From positions 152,007,915-152,071,914 of the forward strand of contig OZ010791.1 in NCBI GenBank assembly GCA_963932465.1: DNA of 64,000 nucleotides, in the 5' to 3' direction. A program made the translations under genes and the position numbers. The DNA comes from Maratus speciosus (taxonomy: Eukaryota > Arthropoda > Arachnida > Araneae > Salticidae). Below the pieces are notes generated by a model. That model was not told the origin of the DNA and ran no database searches. It saw only the letters and a program-made list of their open reading frames with translations. Each line of letters starts with the position of its first letter. Position 1 is the first letter of the stretch. Below are positions 33,224 through 45,454 of this stretch, one piece after another.

Positions 33224-34269
33224 ATACGCAATTTTCGAAGCTATTTTGGTAAAACAATTACGCAGCGAGAGAGTTAAAAAAGTGAAAAAGGAAAATATTC
33301 ATCAGAGGAAGATGATAAATTTGTGTCTTCTGCATGGGTGCTTTCTCTGTGTACAAGAATGGGGGAGGGGATTCTGGGTTCAATGTTAAGAATGCGATAT
33401 GTGGGCTGATAGGGACTGTACCGACGCAGAGAGTGATATTATGTTTTTGATTTTTTCGGATAAAATAATTCTCATTTCAATCAGTAAGCTTTTTTTTGGT
33501 TTTACAAGTTAAAAAACAAAATTAGAAACATAATGGGAAGAAGATTGTGAGAGATAGTCGTAAAGAATTTTAGCAATTTGTCAAAAATAGTTATTTATTA
33601 AAAATTGCGTATTTTTTGTGTGTAAGAAATGTTATTAATCAATACAATTTATTAAAATAATATTCTTATTGCTTAATAATTGTCATTAGCTCTTTATGTT
33701 TGATCTTTTGGAAAAAAAAACTTAGGTAGCCGGTATTTAGACCCCATTTTAAAAACTCAAAATTTGAAGACTTTCGGAATTTTGCTTTTTATAAGCAGAA
33801 AACGCCTTTTAAACTGATTTTTTTTCTCTCTCTAAACAAGTGTAAAACATGTCAAGGTACCCTGCTGTCACTTTTTATTTTATTAATTTTGAAAATTGTA
33901 TGATCTAGATTGAAAACAAAAGTGGTAGCCGGTATTTGGACCTTTTCCTCTACTAAAGTAATTTCTGCCCTCATTTCAATAAAGTTTATTTGGATTTCGT
34001 ATAGCAATTTTCGAATTTTTCGGGAATTTTATTTTTTAGAGTATTTTAGCGTTTTCCTACTATTTTTCCACATTAGTGAAAGGAATCAACTTTCAATCTT
34101 CGAATACAACATATAATTTTTTTTTTCACTTTTCGAAATTTGTGCAGCGATTTAAATTTTTTTTTCGCGATATCTTATTGTGATTTTCAGAGCTTTTTCG
34201 CAGTTCGTGCTTTTTTTTTTTTTTTTTTTTTTTTTGACGTACCCGGGCAACGCTGGGCAAGTTAGCTAG

Positions 34270-34800
34270 TAATAACAATAATTTAATAATCTAAATGTAG
34301 TTGGATATAAACAACAATTATTACTTTTTATCATTTTAAAGTATTCAAAATAATATCCATGGTTGTTTATCTTAACTTGATACTATCACATTAAATTACT
34401 TTTTAAATAGTATATTAGGCATTCCCTACCCCCACCCTTTTGTTATCAGAAATCAAGTGAAAAACTTTGAAAGTATAGATAGACATCATATTATCTTTAC
34501 TTGAAGACTCATCAGACTAGTAATTTTACTTAAAATATAATACAAATAAAATTCTTTTTAAAATAAATAAATAAACAAATATACTTCTACGGCTGACAGA
34601 GATAAAATTTGGAGGGACTTATATTAAAAGCACTATAATTAAAACCAAGCATTAACTATTTTTGCTTCTTATTAGGATTTCGTTCATCTGACGAAACTCT
34701 TTTCGTCTCACTACTCTGTCTGTCACAGAGTTAGTTCTCGGAAACTGTATAAGTTAGACTTGAAAATTTTCACACTTAATCTTAATTTCAATCGTTTTCG
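34270..34800. other. AT-rich sequence, nothing recognised
   Basis: No gene or terminal repeats recognised after the Helitron end. Confidence 0.5.
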
Positions 34801-34883
34801 CAGGCTAGATGGCTCAGTGGTAACGCATTTGCCTGCTAATCAAAAGATTCCTGTTTGAAGCTAGGTGTCTGAGTTTGAATTAC
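34801..34883 (+). mobile_element. tRNA-like SINE head or decayed tRNA
   Basis: TGGCTCAGTGGTAACG fits a pol III A box in a tRNA D-arm. CCTGCTAATC resembles the anticodon region of a Ser(GCT) tRNA, and CTGTTTGAAGC a weak B box. The acceptor ends do not pair well, and the region runs into a poly(C) tract near 34884. Most likely a tRNA-derived SINE fragment or tRNA pseudogene. Confidence 0.45.
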
Positions 34884-36513
34884 CCCCCCCCCCCCCCACC
34901 GGAATAGATTTCATTATCTAATAGATTCAATTTTACAGAATTTTTATAATTTTTTCGCCATTTTAAGGCCAAAATTCATTGAAAGATATTTTACCAATTA
35001 TTTTTTTTTATTCAAAAATTCTTTTCGTTTAAACTTCCGCTCCATTTTTTAAATTTTGGAATTTTAAATTTCGTTGAAAAAATAAGTTTTGTTTTGGAAA
35101 AATTAAAATTTTAAATTTTGCTTGAACATCCACTAAATTCTTGAGAAATTTCAGCATTTTAAATTTCGTTTAAACATTTTTTTTTTTTTTTTGTAAAATT
35201 TTATTCAAACTTCCGCTAAATTTTTGAACTTTCAGAATAAGTTTTTTTTTTAATTTTATTTAAATAATTTTGTTTTTTATTTTTAAGCAGATCTTGTTTT
35301 TAAATGTTAAGTTTCTTCATTAAATCATTAATTCTCGTTAATGACTAGAGCTGCCATCTCACTTTCGATTTTTCTCTATCAGACTACATTTCATTGTCTG
35401 ATAGATTTAATTGAAAGAACTTTCGTATTTTTAGCTTAAGTTAAAACATGTAATTAAATATCTTTGTTGTTCAATTTCAAATTATAAAATTAGTGATAAT
35501 TATTTTCTTTTCGTAGATGTATAAATTAATTTTGATGTTTACAGGTACTTTGTTGAAAGAATTCAATGGCCGCCTAGCAAATCAGAAACGAATTGAAAGG
35601 TGGTGGTTGTTGGGGGGGGGGGGGGGGTAAAGAATTCATTTTCAAATAAATTGAACTCTTAGAGTTAACAATTAATAATAACATATTATAAGAATAAATC
35701 GCCTAATATAATTATTGATAAATCAGTATTATTTTAAAATTTTATTTATGTAGTTTTACTAATTCCAGAGAATTAAGATTGTAAAATTGAGACATCAAAG
35801 AAGTTGATAGAGGTCTGATATGATAAAAAAAAAAAAAAAGAAGTATCAGTGTTAGTGAGAGATCTATCTGTTCGGGCCCGATTTCCTTTCGTGTGGGGCT
35901 GGAATTCACCTTTTCCATTGGAAGCTAGTGTGATTTTTTTTAAATGTCTTCATTTGGATGAGGAGAGCTTTAGCCCCCTCCCTTAATTTACGCCCCTGAT
36001 ACAAATGTTTCTTTAGTTTCGAAATTCATAGTTTAAAAAATGTTTTTTTTTCGTCTTTTCTGTTGTCATATCTGAAAAAAAATGAGAGAGAAAATAATTC
36101 TTTTAATAAATTCAGTAGTTCCTGCTTTCTATCAAGTCAAAGTGGTGAATTTTCCATAATTAGAGTCATAGTCATGCCATGCCAAATTAATGTATTGTAA
36201 CAGGAGCTTTTTGAATCAACATGAATTACAGTCCTGAAATTAGGCATGATATTTATAAATATTTAATGTTTATAAAAGAGTGATTTAAATAATAATAATA
36301 ATAAAACTATTTTTACTTTTATACTTATTTAGTAGCAACTCTATCATTTTTATCATAATTTAATGTTTAAACTAACAGATAGGCAACACAATGTGTTTTA
36401 TTGGATTGTTATGGTTGGAGACAAATTGATTGATTAGTGAAATAATTATGCCATTTGGCCCAACTGTTCAAATTCACAAAATTTTTAGGTACTTTATGTT
36501 AGTTGGGCACGTG
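34884..36513. other. AT-rich sequence with homopolymers and a hAT-like end
   Basis: Poly(C) at 34884 and poly(G) at 35613. Repeated AAATTTT..GAACTTTC-like words lie at 34960-35260. TAATTTACGCCCCTG at about 35985-36000 looks like the right end of a hAT element (CAGGGGCG inverted), but no partner was found. Confidence 0.4.
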
Positions 36514-36521
36514 AGATGAAC

Positions 36522-37659
36522 CAGGGCTGAAACTAGCCTTTTTTATACCCGGTTCAAACAGAGTTTTTGCCCCCCCCCCCCCCGGTCTTTGAAAAGTAAA
36601 TTTACGTAGAGAATTTTAATTCTGATAGCCGACTTATTTGAAATTTAAAATATGTAATAAAAAATATACGTAATACTGAATTACATAATCAACTTTGTCA
36701 AATATTGATTCATTAAAACTTTGAAAACGAAATCCAAAGGAAATCACGTGAAGAAACTCGCAAGCTAATGTTAAACTTATAGGAGCACTCTTTTCAAATT
36801 TCTCGCTTACGTTTTAATATTTTAAAATGATTTTTTTCCGTTTGGGATAGCTGAGGATCTCTAACCGGGTTATCGTTTACTTTTTTTAATTTTGATTGCA
36901 GCTTTTTTTTCATACATATATGTGGAGAATTTCGCAAGCAACACCTGCATCAGACTGAGTGTCCCCGTATTTTCCGCTTCGAGATTAAAAAGGAAACGAG
37001 CCTTAACGAAGCTGTGTGAAGTGGAAATGCAGAAGAAGTAAAGAGAACGAAATGAGTTTTACGACGCAAAGTTTTTTGTTAAAAAAGAACAGAACATATT
37101 TCGGTGAAATAAGATTGAATATTTACACGACGTAAGAAAATCTCAGAAATATTCAACGACGTCCTGAATTATGGACTTTAAGCTAATTAAAGAACGAGAA
37201 GAGTGTTTATATCTGTATTTGTTGTTTGTGTGTTCATCTCAATAAATGTCAGTGTTCGTCCTAAAAGTGAGTTGTGAGTTATGTATGGAGTCTCACCCCA
37301 TATATATAAAGTTACTTTCACTTTTTGAACCGGTTCCGAAAATAGTCTCATAAAAAAAAAACAACAACAAAAAAAAAAAAAACCCTGCAACCAAAATTGA
37401 AAACGTACAACCTAACAACGTTAAAGATCAAACTCAGCTATCTTAAGAAAAGAAAATTATTTAAAAATATTAAAATGCAAGCGAGAAATTTGAAAAGAAC
37501 GCTCCCATAGTTAACATTAGCGTGACTAGTCTAGCGTGTCTTAGCGTGACTAGTGTAGATTCTTCAAAAATCAAAATTAATTTTACACCCCCCCCCCTCA
37601 TTTTCCGTTCTGGGGCCCAGGGCACATGCCCCCTCTGCCATCCTCTAGTTTCGGCCCTG
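36522..37659. mobile_element. Non-autonomous hAT element 1
   Basis: Ends CAGGGCTGAAACTAG and, inverted from 37659, CAGGGCCGAAACTAG (14 of 15). Flanked by an 8-bp duplication AGATGAAC / AGATAAAC (36514-36521, 37660-37667; one mismatch). Inner arms near 36800-36910 and 37385-37495 are also inverted copies, sharing CAAATTTCTCGCTT and GATAGCTGAG. No transposase. Confidence 0.85.
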
Positions 37660-37686
37660 AGATAAACCATTAAATATTGTTCCTAT

Positions 37687-39182
37687 CAGGGTTGTTTGGT
37701 TTAAACCGTGGTTTAAACAAAATGGTTTTTTTTTTTTTTTGAAAAACCATGCTGGTTTTTTTTTCATCTGGTTTCTTTCTCTTTTCCCCTAATGTTTTCA
37801 TTTATTTTACACATTATTGAAAAATGCAAAATCCAAGTTATGCAGAAGATACAATCAAAACTTTAGAAAAATGATGAATTAATAAACTTGTAAAGTGACA
37901 AACATTTTTAGCCAATCAAACTTTTCTTATAAGCTTTAAATCTACATAACATACTAATTTTTCTAAAATTAGCTGGGGAAAAAAAAAGTAGTTAGTTTTC
38001 TTTCTTCTTCTCCTCTTTCAAGCCTTTAATTTTTAAAAATAGCCAAAATGGCAGATTTGAGCTAAAAATATATTTTTATTACACTTTTACTACTTAGATT
38101 GTTTGATTAGTTAAGATTTACTAAGGATTACATTATGCCTCAATGATGGCTTAATCATAAGTAATTCTCTCCATTAGTTACTCTCTGTTCTGTATGCTAA
38201 TGAATGATTGGCTGTGAGTTTTCTTTGTTGTATCATAGCTATTGGGTTTAGTAAGCCTTTGTTTTACTTGCATTCCTACATTGGGATTGGGGTTTTGCAC
38301 TATGATTTTATTCTGTTACCAGCAGGCTTGGCATTGTTTAAATCAATTGGTTAACCAACTGGTTTTTTAGAAAAAAATCTAACATAATATTTTCTCAATT
38401 CTGTAATTTAAGTGTTTCAAATTATTGGATACAAATAATTTCTGTTTTTAACCTGGGATGTAGTGGAGGGTATACGACGTATACCTTCTGAATTTTTTTA
38501 AGATTGACAAGTTTTATAAATCTACTTTCCATTTTAAGATCAATGTTATCAGTAGTCTAAAAAGCTGGTAAGTAGGTATTTCTGTTTATTTTACTGTCGC
38601 CTTTTTTTTTTTTTTTTTTTTTTTTACCTGACAGTTTCTGAGAAGTGTCAAATGACAATATACAATACTTCTTGAAATGTGTAAAGACTCTACTGCTAAA
38701 TTCAAATCATTCCAGGAATTCTTTATAAAAAGCTTTACTTTCAATAAAAGACAATAATTGTTCATGTAGTGTTCTAACAGAAAAATCAGATATCTCAGAT
38801 TGCAAATATTTCAAAGAAATTTTTTTGAATAGCCATGGGAAAGTATATTGTATTTATGAAATTACACCATATATTTATTTATAGTTACAGTAATCAAAAG
38901 ATTGTTTATTAAGATTTTCAAGATATCAATGTTTCACTGTGTAGAGCATTTTATTCATGGAACATAAGACATAGCTTTTGCTAAAAATATTTAAATTATT
39001 TCAATTTTCTACATAATTACTGTAATTATTTAGATTTAAATTATTTTTAAATGAAGTTATATTACTTATATATCCAAAAATGTTTATTTTATCAATAAAT
39101 ATGCATGTATATGTAATAGGAAAGTATATTTAAAAAAAAACCCGGGTTAAACTAAAAAAACCTGGTTTAAACAAAAAAAAAC

Positions 39183-39213
<31 letters not shown>

Positions 39214-39246
39214 TTGAAAAAAAAAACGGTTTTTTTACCAACCCTG
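37687..39246. mobile_element. Non-autonomous hAT element 2
   Basis: Starts CAGGGTTGTTTGG and ends CCAACCCTG, with a perfect 8-bp duplication GTTCCTAT at 37679-37686 and 39247-39254. Subterminal GGTTTAAACC-type palindromes lie near both ends. Only 19 bp lie between the duplicated sites of hAT 1 and this element's start. A poly(G) run lies at about 39197-39213. No transposase frame recognised. Confidence 0.88.
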
Positions 39247-39254
39247 GTTCCTAT

Positions 39255-39949
39255 TGTCATCATTTGTATTCATTTCTTTTTCTTTTGAAATATAAACCTC
39301 TCATTTTATTTGAAATACAAATTTTTCATTTAAAATACATATATTACATACATTTAAAATGTGTGCCTTTCACTAAACAAGGAATAAAATAATAATAAGG
39401 AGAAATAATACGACGAACCAAAATATGTTATTTCAACATCAATACATTGTTTCTAATTTACACAAGTGAAAACTAAAAGGTATTATTGCCGGAAGAAAAA
39501 AAAATCGCAAGATGTGCATCCATAACGTAAAATAAAAGTACCTTTTTGTGATCAATTGACAAAAACAAAGATCGCCCAGGCAAACATGAATATCCATTTA
39601 TTCTTCTTAATAAAAGAAGCCCCTTCACAAAATTATTTTCCATAAAAGCGACTTCACACAATAAGAAAAGAAATGGAAAAGACATAAGAAATCCTTTTCT
39701 TGGGATTTAAAATGTGTAATTTGCAAATAAAACAAGCTCACAAGAAAAAATGATCATTAAATGCTTACTTTGAATTTAAACAACTGAATTTCATTTTTCT
39801 TTACGGAAATTTATTTTTCTCAAATCTGTAAAAAAAAAGGATCACCCCCCCCCCCCCAAAAAAAAAAAAAACATGCACCCCTGTCGTGAAATTTTAAGGT
39901 AAAACTTACAATTTTAAGTACATTTATTTGGCATTTTACTGTGATTTTA
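39255..39949. other. AT-rich spacer
   Basis: Contains a poly(C)-poly(A) run near 39845; nothing else recognised. Confidence 0.5.
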
Positions 39950-40072
39950 GGTAGCTTTCTTTACAAAAAGCTACCTATTGCAGCCGTTCGGAGGAAAGCG
40001 ATTTCAAAAAATTTTGGTATATTTTCATCGATCATGACCTCCAGACCCCGAAACCACCCTCCGTTCAAAATT

Positions 40073-40085
40073 GATATATATATAT

Positions 40086-40145
<60 letters not shown>
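40073..40145. repeat. (TA)n microsatellite
   Basis: About 70 bases of alternating TA directly before the 328-bp array. Confidence 0.97.
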
Positions 40146-40147
<2 letters not shown>

Positions 40148-40168
40148 CCTATGTTACACTGTAACTCT

Positions 40169-41950
40169 CGTATTTATGAACCGATTTCGATGTAATTCGG
40201 TATGTACATAGTACATACCAATGTCTCGACCGAGTTCGTTGGCCAGCTTCATCCGCCATTTTGTTTCAAAATGGCGGCCATTTAAAATTTTTTTAAAATT
40301 TTTAAATTTGAAATGTGGTACCAAAAATTTTAAAATGGAAAAATATTTTTTTCTTATGTATTTGACCTTTATACAAAGACTCCGTAGCAGTTTTTGTTTC
40401 GTCTATATCTTAAAAAATGGCTGAGTTATAGCATTTTGAATTTCTAGCGAAGCTGACATTTTGAAACGTCCTGAATTTTGTCACGCGATAAAAGGCGTAT
40501 TTATGAACCGATTTGGATGTAACTTCGTTTATACATAGTACATACTAATGTCTCGACCGAGTTCGTTGGCCAGCTTCATCCGCCATCTTGTTTAAAAATG
40601 GCGGCCATTTAAAATTTTAAGAAAAATTTAAATTTGAAATGTGGTGCCAAAAAATTGAAAATTGAAAAAATATTTTTTTTCTTATGTGTTTGACCTCGAT
40701 AAAAAGATTCGGGAGCAGTTTTTGTTTCGTCTATAACTTAAAAAATGGCTGAGTTATAGCATTTTGAATTTCTAGCGTGGCTGACATTTTGAAACGTCCT
40801 GATTTTTGCCACGTGATAACAGACGTATTTATGAACCGATTTGGATGTACCTTGGTGTGTACATAGTACATACAAATATCTCAACCGAGTTCGTTGGCCA
40901 GCTTCATCCGCCATCTTGTTTCAAAATGGCGGCCATTTAAAAAAATTTTAAAAATTTTAAATTTAAAATGAGATACCAAAAAATTGGAAAATGAAAAAGA
41001 TTTTTTTCGTATGTGTTTGACCTTAATACAAAAATTCCGGAACAGGTTTTGTTTTGTCTATATCTAAAAAAATGACTGAGTTATAACATTTTGAATTTCT
41101 ATTGTGGCTGACATTTTAAAACGACCTGATTTTTGGCACGCGATAACAGGCGTATTTATGAACCGATTTGAATGTAACTTGGTCTGTACATAGTACATAC
41201 CAATGTCTCGACCGAGTTCGTTGGCCAGTTTCATTCGCCATCGTGTTTCAAAAAGGTTGCCATTTTTAAAAAAAAATGTAATTTAAAATTTAAAATGATG
41301 TATTAAAAAATTGGAAAATGAAAAAGATTTTTTTTATGTGTTTGGCCTTGATACAAAGATTCCGGAGCAGTTTTTGTTTCTGAAAATTTGTTCTTTTGTT
41401 TATATCTTAAAAAGTGGTTGAATTATAGCACTTTGAATTTCTATTATAGCTAACACTTTGAAACGATCTTGTATTTGTCACGCGATACCACACGTAATCG
41501 CCTATTTCGATGGAAGAAGACATGTGGATAGTATGCATCAATATCTCGACCAAGTTCGCTGTCCAGCTTCATCAGCCGTCTTGTTTCAAAATGGCGGCCA
41601 TTAAATTAAAAAAAAAAATTATATTTAAAGTGAGGTGCAAAAAAATTATAAATTGAAAAAGGTTTCTTTCGTAAGTATTTGACCTTGATATAAGGATTCA
41701 GGAGCATTTTTTGTTTGTCTGTATCTTAAAAAATGGCTCAGATATAGCAGTTTCAATTTCTAACGTGGGTGACATTTTGAAAAATCTGATTTTTTGCCTG
41801 CGACAGCACTCGTATATATCAACCGATTCCGATGTGAGTGAGCATGTGCACAGCAATTACTAAGGTCTCGACCAAGTTCACTGGTTAGCCTCATCCACCA
41901 TGTTGTCTTAAAATAGCAGGCACTTTAAGAAATCGCCGAATTTGGCAGCC
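40169..41950 (+). repeat. Tandem array, about 328 bp unit, 5-6 copies
   Basis: CGTATTTATGAACCGATTT starts at 40169, 40497, 40824 and 41151, with diverged starts near 41492 and 41811. Each unit holds CGAGTTCGTTGGCCAG, AAAATGGCGGCCATTT and a TGACATTTTGAAACG block. Divergence grows toward the right. No ORF spans units. Confidence 0.9.
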
Positions 41951-42142
41951 AAATATAAGTGACTTTAAATAAAAGCAGCTTGGATAAAGCTGACTAATTT
42001 CGCGAAATTCTCATTCATAATGATTTAGTATTGATAAAAATTAGTATTGAATCTCCTACATTCGGTTTCCACTTAATTGAGCTTCGTGTGTTTGAATAAT
42101 ATAAGTTGGCTTTTTTAAAATAAGGAATATGAAAGCTACCTC

Positions 42143-43372
42143 TTCCTCCCGGCACTGGCCGGAAGGACTTTTTTTCCTTTTTTTCTTGGTGGGGGGGGGG
42201 GGGCGGGGGGCTTACAAAAAGGAGATGTATCTAAATTGGATAATTTTATATTGTAGTGATAATATGGTAAGAGAATCTGTCAGTCCCAGTATATCTTAAT
42301 GCCAGCCTCACATAGATGTACAGTTGTATGTGCTCGTGGGTCCCGAGTCCCATCACTAATTTCTAAAATAGATTCTTTTTCACTCCAATATAAACAAAGT
42401 TTTATTTTCTATTTTATTTAAGTTTTAAAGAGGTTTTTTCACAGATATTTTTTCCCTTGAATTTTGCTATTTTTTCTTCTTTTTCTTTTGTTACAAAGAT
42501 AAACATTATTAGGAATTTTTATTTCTCTAAATGTTCCATTTTTTAAAAATTATAATAAAATGTTAAACGTTTGAACTTTTGTGAAAACTAAAATAGAAAA
42601 AAAATCCATATTTCAAAAAATAAATAAATAAATAAATAAAAATAAACATTCTTAAATATAAACTTTTTTTGTGATTTATGAAAAAGGATTCACAAAAGCG
42701 GGTCTGAATATTCAAATTTTTACTTTGTCTTAACGTTTTATTTAATTTGTGTTTTAATTTAACAAATATAATTATACTTAATTTCTTTAAAAGGAAATTT
42801 AAAAAGCAATATTAAATTTATAGTCGATCTCTATTACATATAGGGTAATTCCGGGATTTATGCAGCACATTTTTTTGAATTTGTGTATAAAGTCCCATGG
42901 TGGACATAAAAAAAAAAAAAAAAAAAACATGCTGTGCTATTTAATGTTAAATATACAACGCGTGTACTGCGAAAAAAAAAATTCAAAACAAATTATTAAT
43001 ATTTTTAACAATTTTTTTCTAAAACATTACACTGCGGCGCGTCACCCGTACATTCAGGCTGAGACGCCGCACTTGTGCAGTAGTTATGCCGCGTTTGTAA
43101 TAAGAACAGAATAAAATTATAAATAAAAATATTTTTAAAAAAATATTCATATCTGGGCTATAATTAACGATGTAATAACAAAATGAAACTAAATGAGTAA
43201 AATGAAACGTATTAGTAGATTCAAATTAATAATTCTTGCTTACTTTCATTATTAAAATCATCGACTTTTTTTTTTTTTACATTAAATTTTATTATTTCAG
43301 CAACAACGTAACACCAATGTATTAGAAAGGAAAAAGAAGAAAAAGTAAAATTGTGTTTACATAACTTATTTG
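42143..43372. other. AT-rich; short GC palindrome near 43035
   Basis: Poly(G) near 42190. Near 43033-43075, GCGGCGCGTC and GACGCCGC are close inverted words in an otherwise AT-rich context. No gene recognised. Confidence 0.4.
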
Positions 43373-43586
43373 TTAAACCTTTCAGGACCGGTGGCTTTTA
43401 CACAAATTTTATTCGGTTGGTACCACTTTTTAAAAAGAAGTTACCTTTACTTAAAATAATCATGAAAATGCTCTAATTCAACAAAGCAAATATTATTTTT
43501 CTTTTTTACTGGCGACAGAAACAAATTTTGTAAGCTCTTTATGAAGGTGCTTATATGCACTGCACCTATGGTCCCGAATGTGTTAA
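43373..43586. mobile_element. Small TTAA MITE
   Basis: TTAA at 43373-43376 and 43583-43586, with ends TTAAACCTTTCAGGACC and, inverted, TTAACACATTCGGGACC (about 12 of 17). A third TTAA family in the window, more decayed. Confidence 0.5.
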
Positions 43587-44528
43587 GAGATCTGTTTTTT
43601 CGATTACAATCTACAGAAAAAGTGTCGAAAAAGTACAGTCTTTATGTAACTACATTTAAACTCATGATGCAACGAAGCCAATTACACTTCCTCTTTTTTG
43701 GACTAGTTTGCAAAGAACATCTGCGTTACGCATAATCCAATTTTTCATTATTATCATCTTGACTTGCATCTTTCTTGCCCTTCTTACTTTTTATTTTCCC
43801 CTTTTTCTCCTTTGGTTTTAGTATACTTGATAACATGCCTAACATGGTTAGTCTGTGCAAAAAGAAAAGGAAAAGTTAATAACACTTAATCAACCCGTAC
43901 AAAAGAAACTGCGGCATGTATACCGGAATAGCAGTGCGGCATGTATCCCATTTTGCATGGTGCAGACGTCGGCCATCGCAGTTGCCTGCCATCGCTAAGA
44001 AGAATGGCGTAACCATACACATAGTACTCTATACAAACGCTACACTTAGTTTTGACTTCTAAATCATGCATGCATTTAGTAATTAGTGTATAAAAAGTAT
44101 TTAAACATAACGTGCTTAAAAGTTTGGACAGTGAAATCATGCACTTACGTCAATTTAAGGATTGTACTTCTACAAGTAAACATCGAAATGGGATTCACGC
44201 TATACACTGGTTGAAATAATCTCATTGCGCACCTATACTGTGCGTTTGACGACCATCTATTGATAATTGCAAGAAATACAAGCGGTGCGGCGTGGCGACT
44301 CTGCCGGAGTAACCCTACACGTACTTGTGTGAAAAAGATTTTATTCAGTGTGTTTTTAAATGCATAAATCATAGTGACTTAGTGTTTTATTTAACTTAGG
44401 AGTATAACTCCATTGCCACAATTTGAAGTTTGGATAAACAATGATTTGTGGGGCATTTTTTAAGACCCTTTAGTGGTGAATACAGTCAAAACTTTCGATT
44501 AATTTCTATACAAAATATTTGCTACTAC
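43587..44528. other. Unassigned, mixed composition
   Basis: From about 43890 to 44300 the sequence is GC-richer, with repeated GCGGCATGTA words at 43911 and 43937. No product or ends recognised. Confidence 0.4.
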
Positions 44529-44530
44529 TA

Positions 44531-44843
44531 AGGCTGGGATTACGGCGCCTCACTTAAGATCAACTTAGAGACTTACGATATAAACAAAACGTAAACGGCA
44601 TTACGGTGCCTCGCGATCTTACGACAGCTTGGAAGCTGCCGTAAGATAAGACGCAAGTGGATGCGCGCGCAACCACAGCAAATGTAACTGCGGCCTCTGA
44701 TTGGCTGACTGCAGGAGGACTTACGCCGAAGCACGAGGACTTACGCTGAGGCACCGTAATACCAAGCTACGATCGATTACAGGAACGCCCATCCTACGAT
44801 CGAGCGTAAGATTTAAGATAGCGAGGCACCGTAATCCCAGCCT
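44531..44843. mobile_element. GC-rich MITE with long inverted ends
   Basis: Starts AGGCTGGGATTACGGCGCC and, inverted from 44843, AGGCTGGGATTACGGTGCC (18 of 19), flanked by TA. The similarity continues inward with CTTACG and GATCTTA-type words. 313 bp, far GC-richer than its surroundings. TA targets suggest Tc1/mariner; a PIF/Harbinger TAA/TTA reading is also possible. Confidence 0.8.
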
Positions 44844-45059
44844 TAAAATGACAACAACAAACAACAATTTTTTGTTTACAATTGACATCTGGTTGATCTG
44901 TAGACAGTAAAGCCGTAAAGTAGACGCCTGCGCAGTAAAAATTTGCCTTTGATTGGTTGGCGTGTAGATTTTATCTGTAACCAGTGAAAATGCTCTTAGG
45001 TTAAGGTCTTGGGTCACTAGGGTTTTTTAAGTCGTTAGAACGACCAGAGAAAACGCGCC

Positions 45060-45454
45060 TTAAGGGTGTACTCAAATCCAAACTGCTTATTTTCAGATTT
45101 ATTTTTAAATTCAATTTTGTTCTGAAACGCATCAAATTGGCAGATTCTCTTATTCAGAAACTATATAAGGTGCTGTGTTTGTCGATTTTTTGATATAGGC
45201 AAAATATGTTGCAAAAAATGCTGTCAAAGTTGGTGTTTAAAACCAAATTTTCCGAAGCGAGAGAGCTGGGAACGAAAATAATGGTTATACTGAGAAAATA
45301 ATTGTTTATAAATCAAGTTCTAATTAATTGAGTGAAAAATGAAAACACACGGCCGCTTATAGATCTCTCCAAAAATCACGTCAGCAAGTTTCATGTTTTT
45401 ACTTTTAAAAATGAATCTGAAAATGTGTCAGAAAATTTCGAGCTGTTGACGGAG
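45060..45454 (+). mobile_element. TTAA MITE, copy G, left part
   Basis: Standard family start at TTAA 45060-45063, collinear to GAGCTGTTGA at 45440-45449. It is then broken by a 6.8-kb insertion; the missing right end is at 52286-52323. Confidence 0.88.

Larger units (their letters stand above)
27441..33277. mobile_element. TTAA-target (piggyBac-like) MITE hosting the Gypsy element
   Basis: TTAA at 27441-27444 and 33274-33277. Inner ends CCCTCTCGCTGC and, inverted, CTCTCTCGCTGC match at 11 of 12. Without the Gypsy element it is about 350 bp. The left part holds two copies of CCAAGAT-TCCTCGGG near 27469 and 27507. Confidence 0.78.
26744..33950. mobile_element. TA-target element with repeated 17-bp motif
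   Basis: The left end GAGGAGAAGGTCCAAATACC and the right end (reverse complement) GAGGAAAAGGTCCAAATACC continue alike into GGCTA, 24 of 25 matching, flanked by TA (26742-26743, 33951-33952). The motif GGTCCAAATACCGGCTA is present seven times: 26752, 26770, 27112 and 27137 forward; 27152, 33727 and 33926 reverse. Its own length is about 1.7 kb once the inner elements are removed; no transposase recognised. Confidence 0.82.
25907..34269 (+). mobile_element. Non-autonomous Helitron, split by nested insertions
   Basis: Starts TCTATAATAATAAGGAAAGA just after an A (25906) and ends CTAG at 34266-34269 before a T. It is preceded by a short hairpin (CCCGG, loop GCAACG, CTGGG with one wobble pair) at about 34242-34257. 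TC start, hairpin, CTAG end and A|T insertion are the Helitron rules. No Rep/helicase remains. About 7.2 kb of its length is later insertions, so its own length is about 1.2 kb. Confidence 0.72.
39950..42142. mobile_element. Candidate element bounded by AGGTAGCTTTC inverted ends
   Basis: AGGTAGCTTTC near 39950 and GAAAGCTACCT near 42132 are perfect 11-bp inverted repeats enclosing a (TA)n tract and the tandem array. The left end also forms a local hairpin (GGTAGCTTTCTTTAC...AAAAGCTACC). No clear target duplication, so the outer limits are tentative. Confidence 0.5.

Noticed and set aside
34801..34883. Functional tRNA gene
   Set aside because: A-box-like and anticodon-like parts are present, but the B box is weak, the acceptor stem does not pair and no clear terminator follows; listed only as a SINE or pseudogene.
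42860..43114. An 84-codon frame with a Lys run
   Set aside because: Built on a poly(A) tract; no domain and no splice or promoter context.
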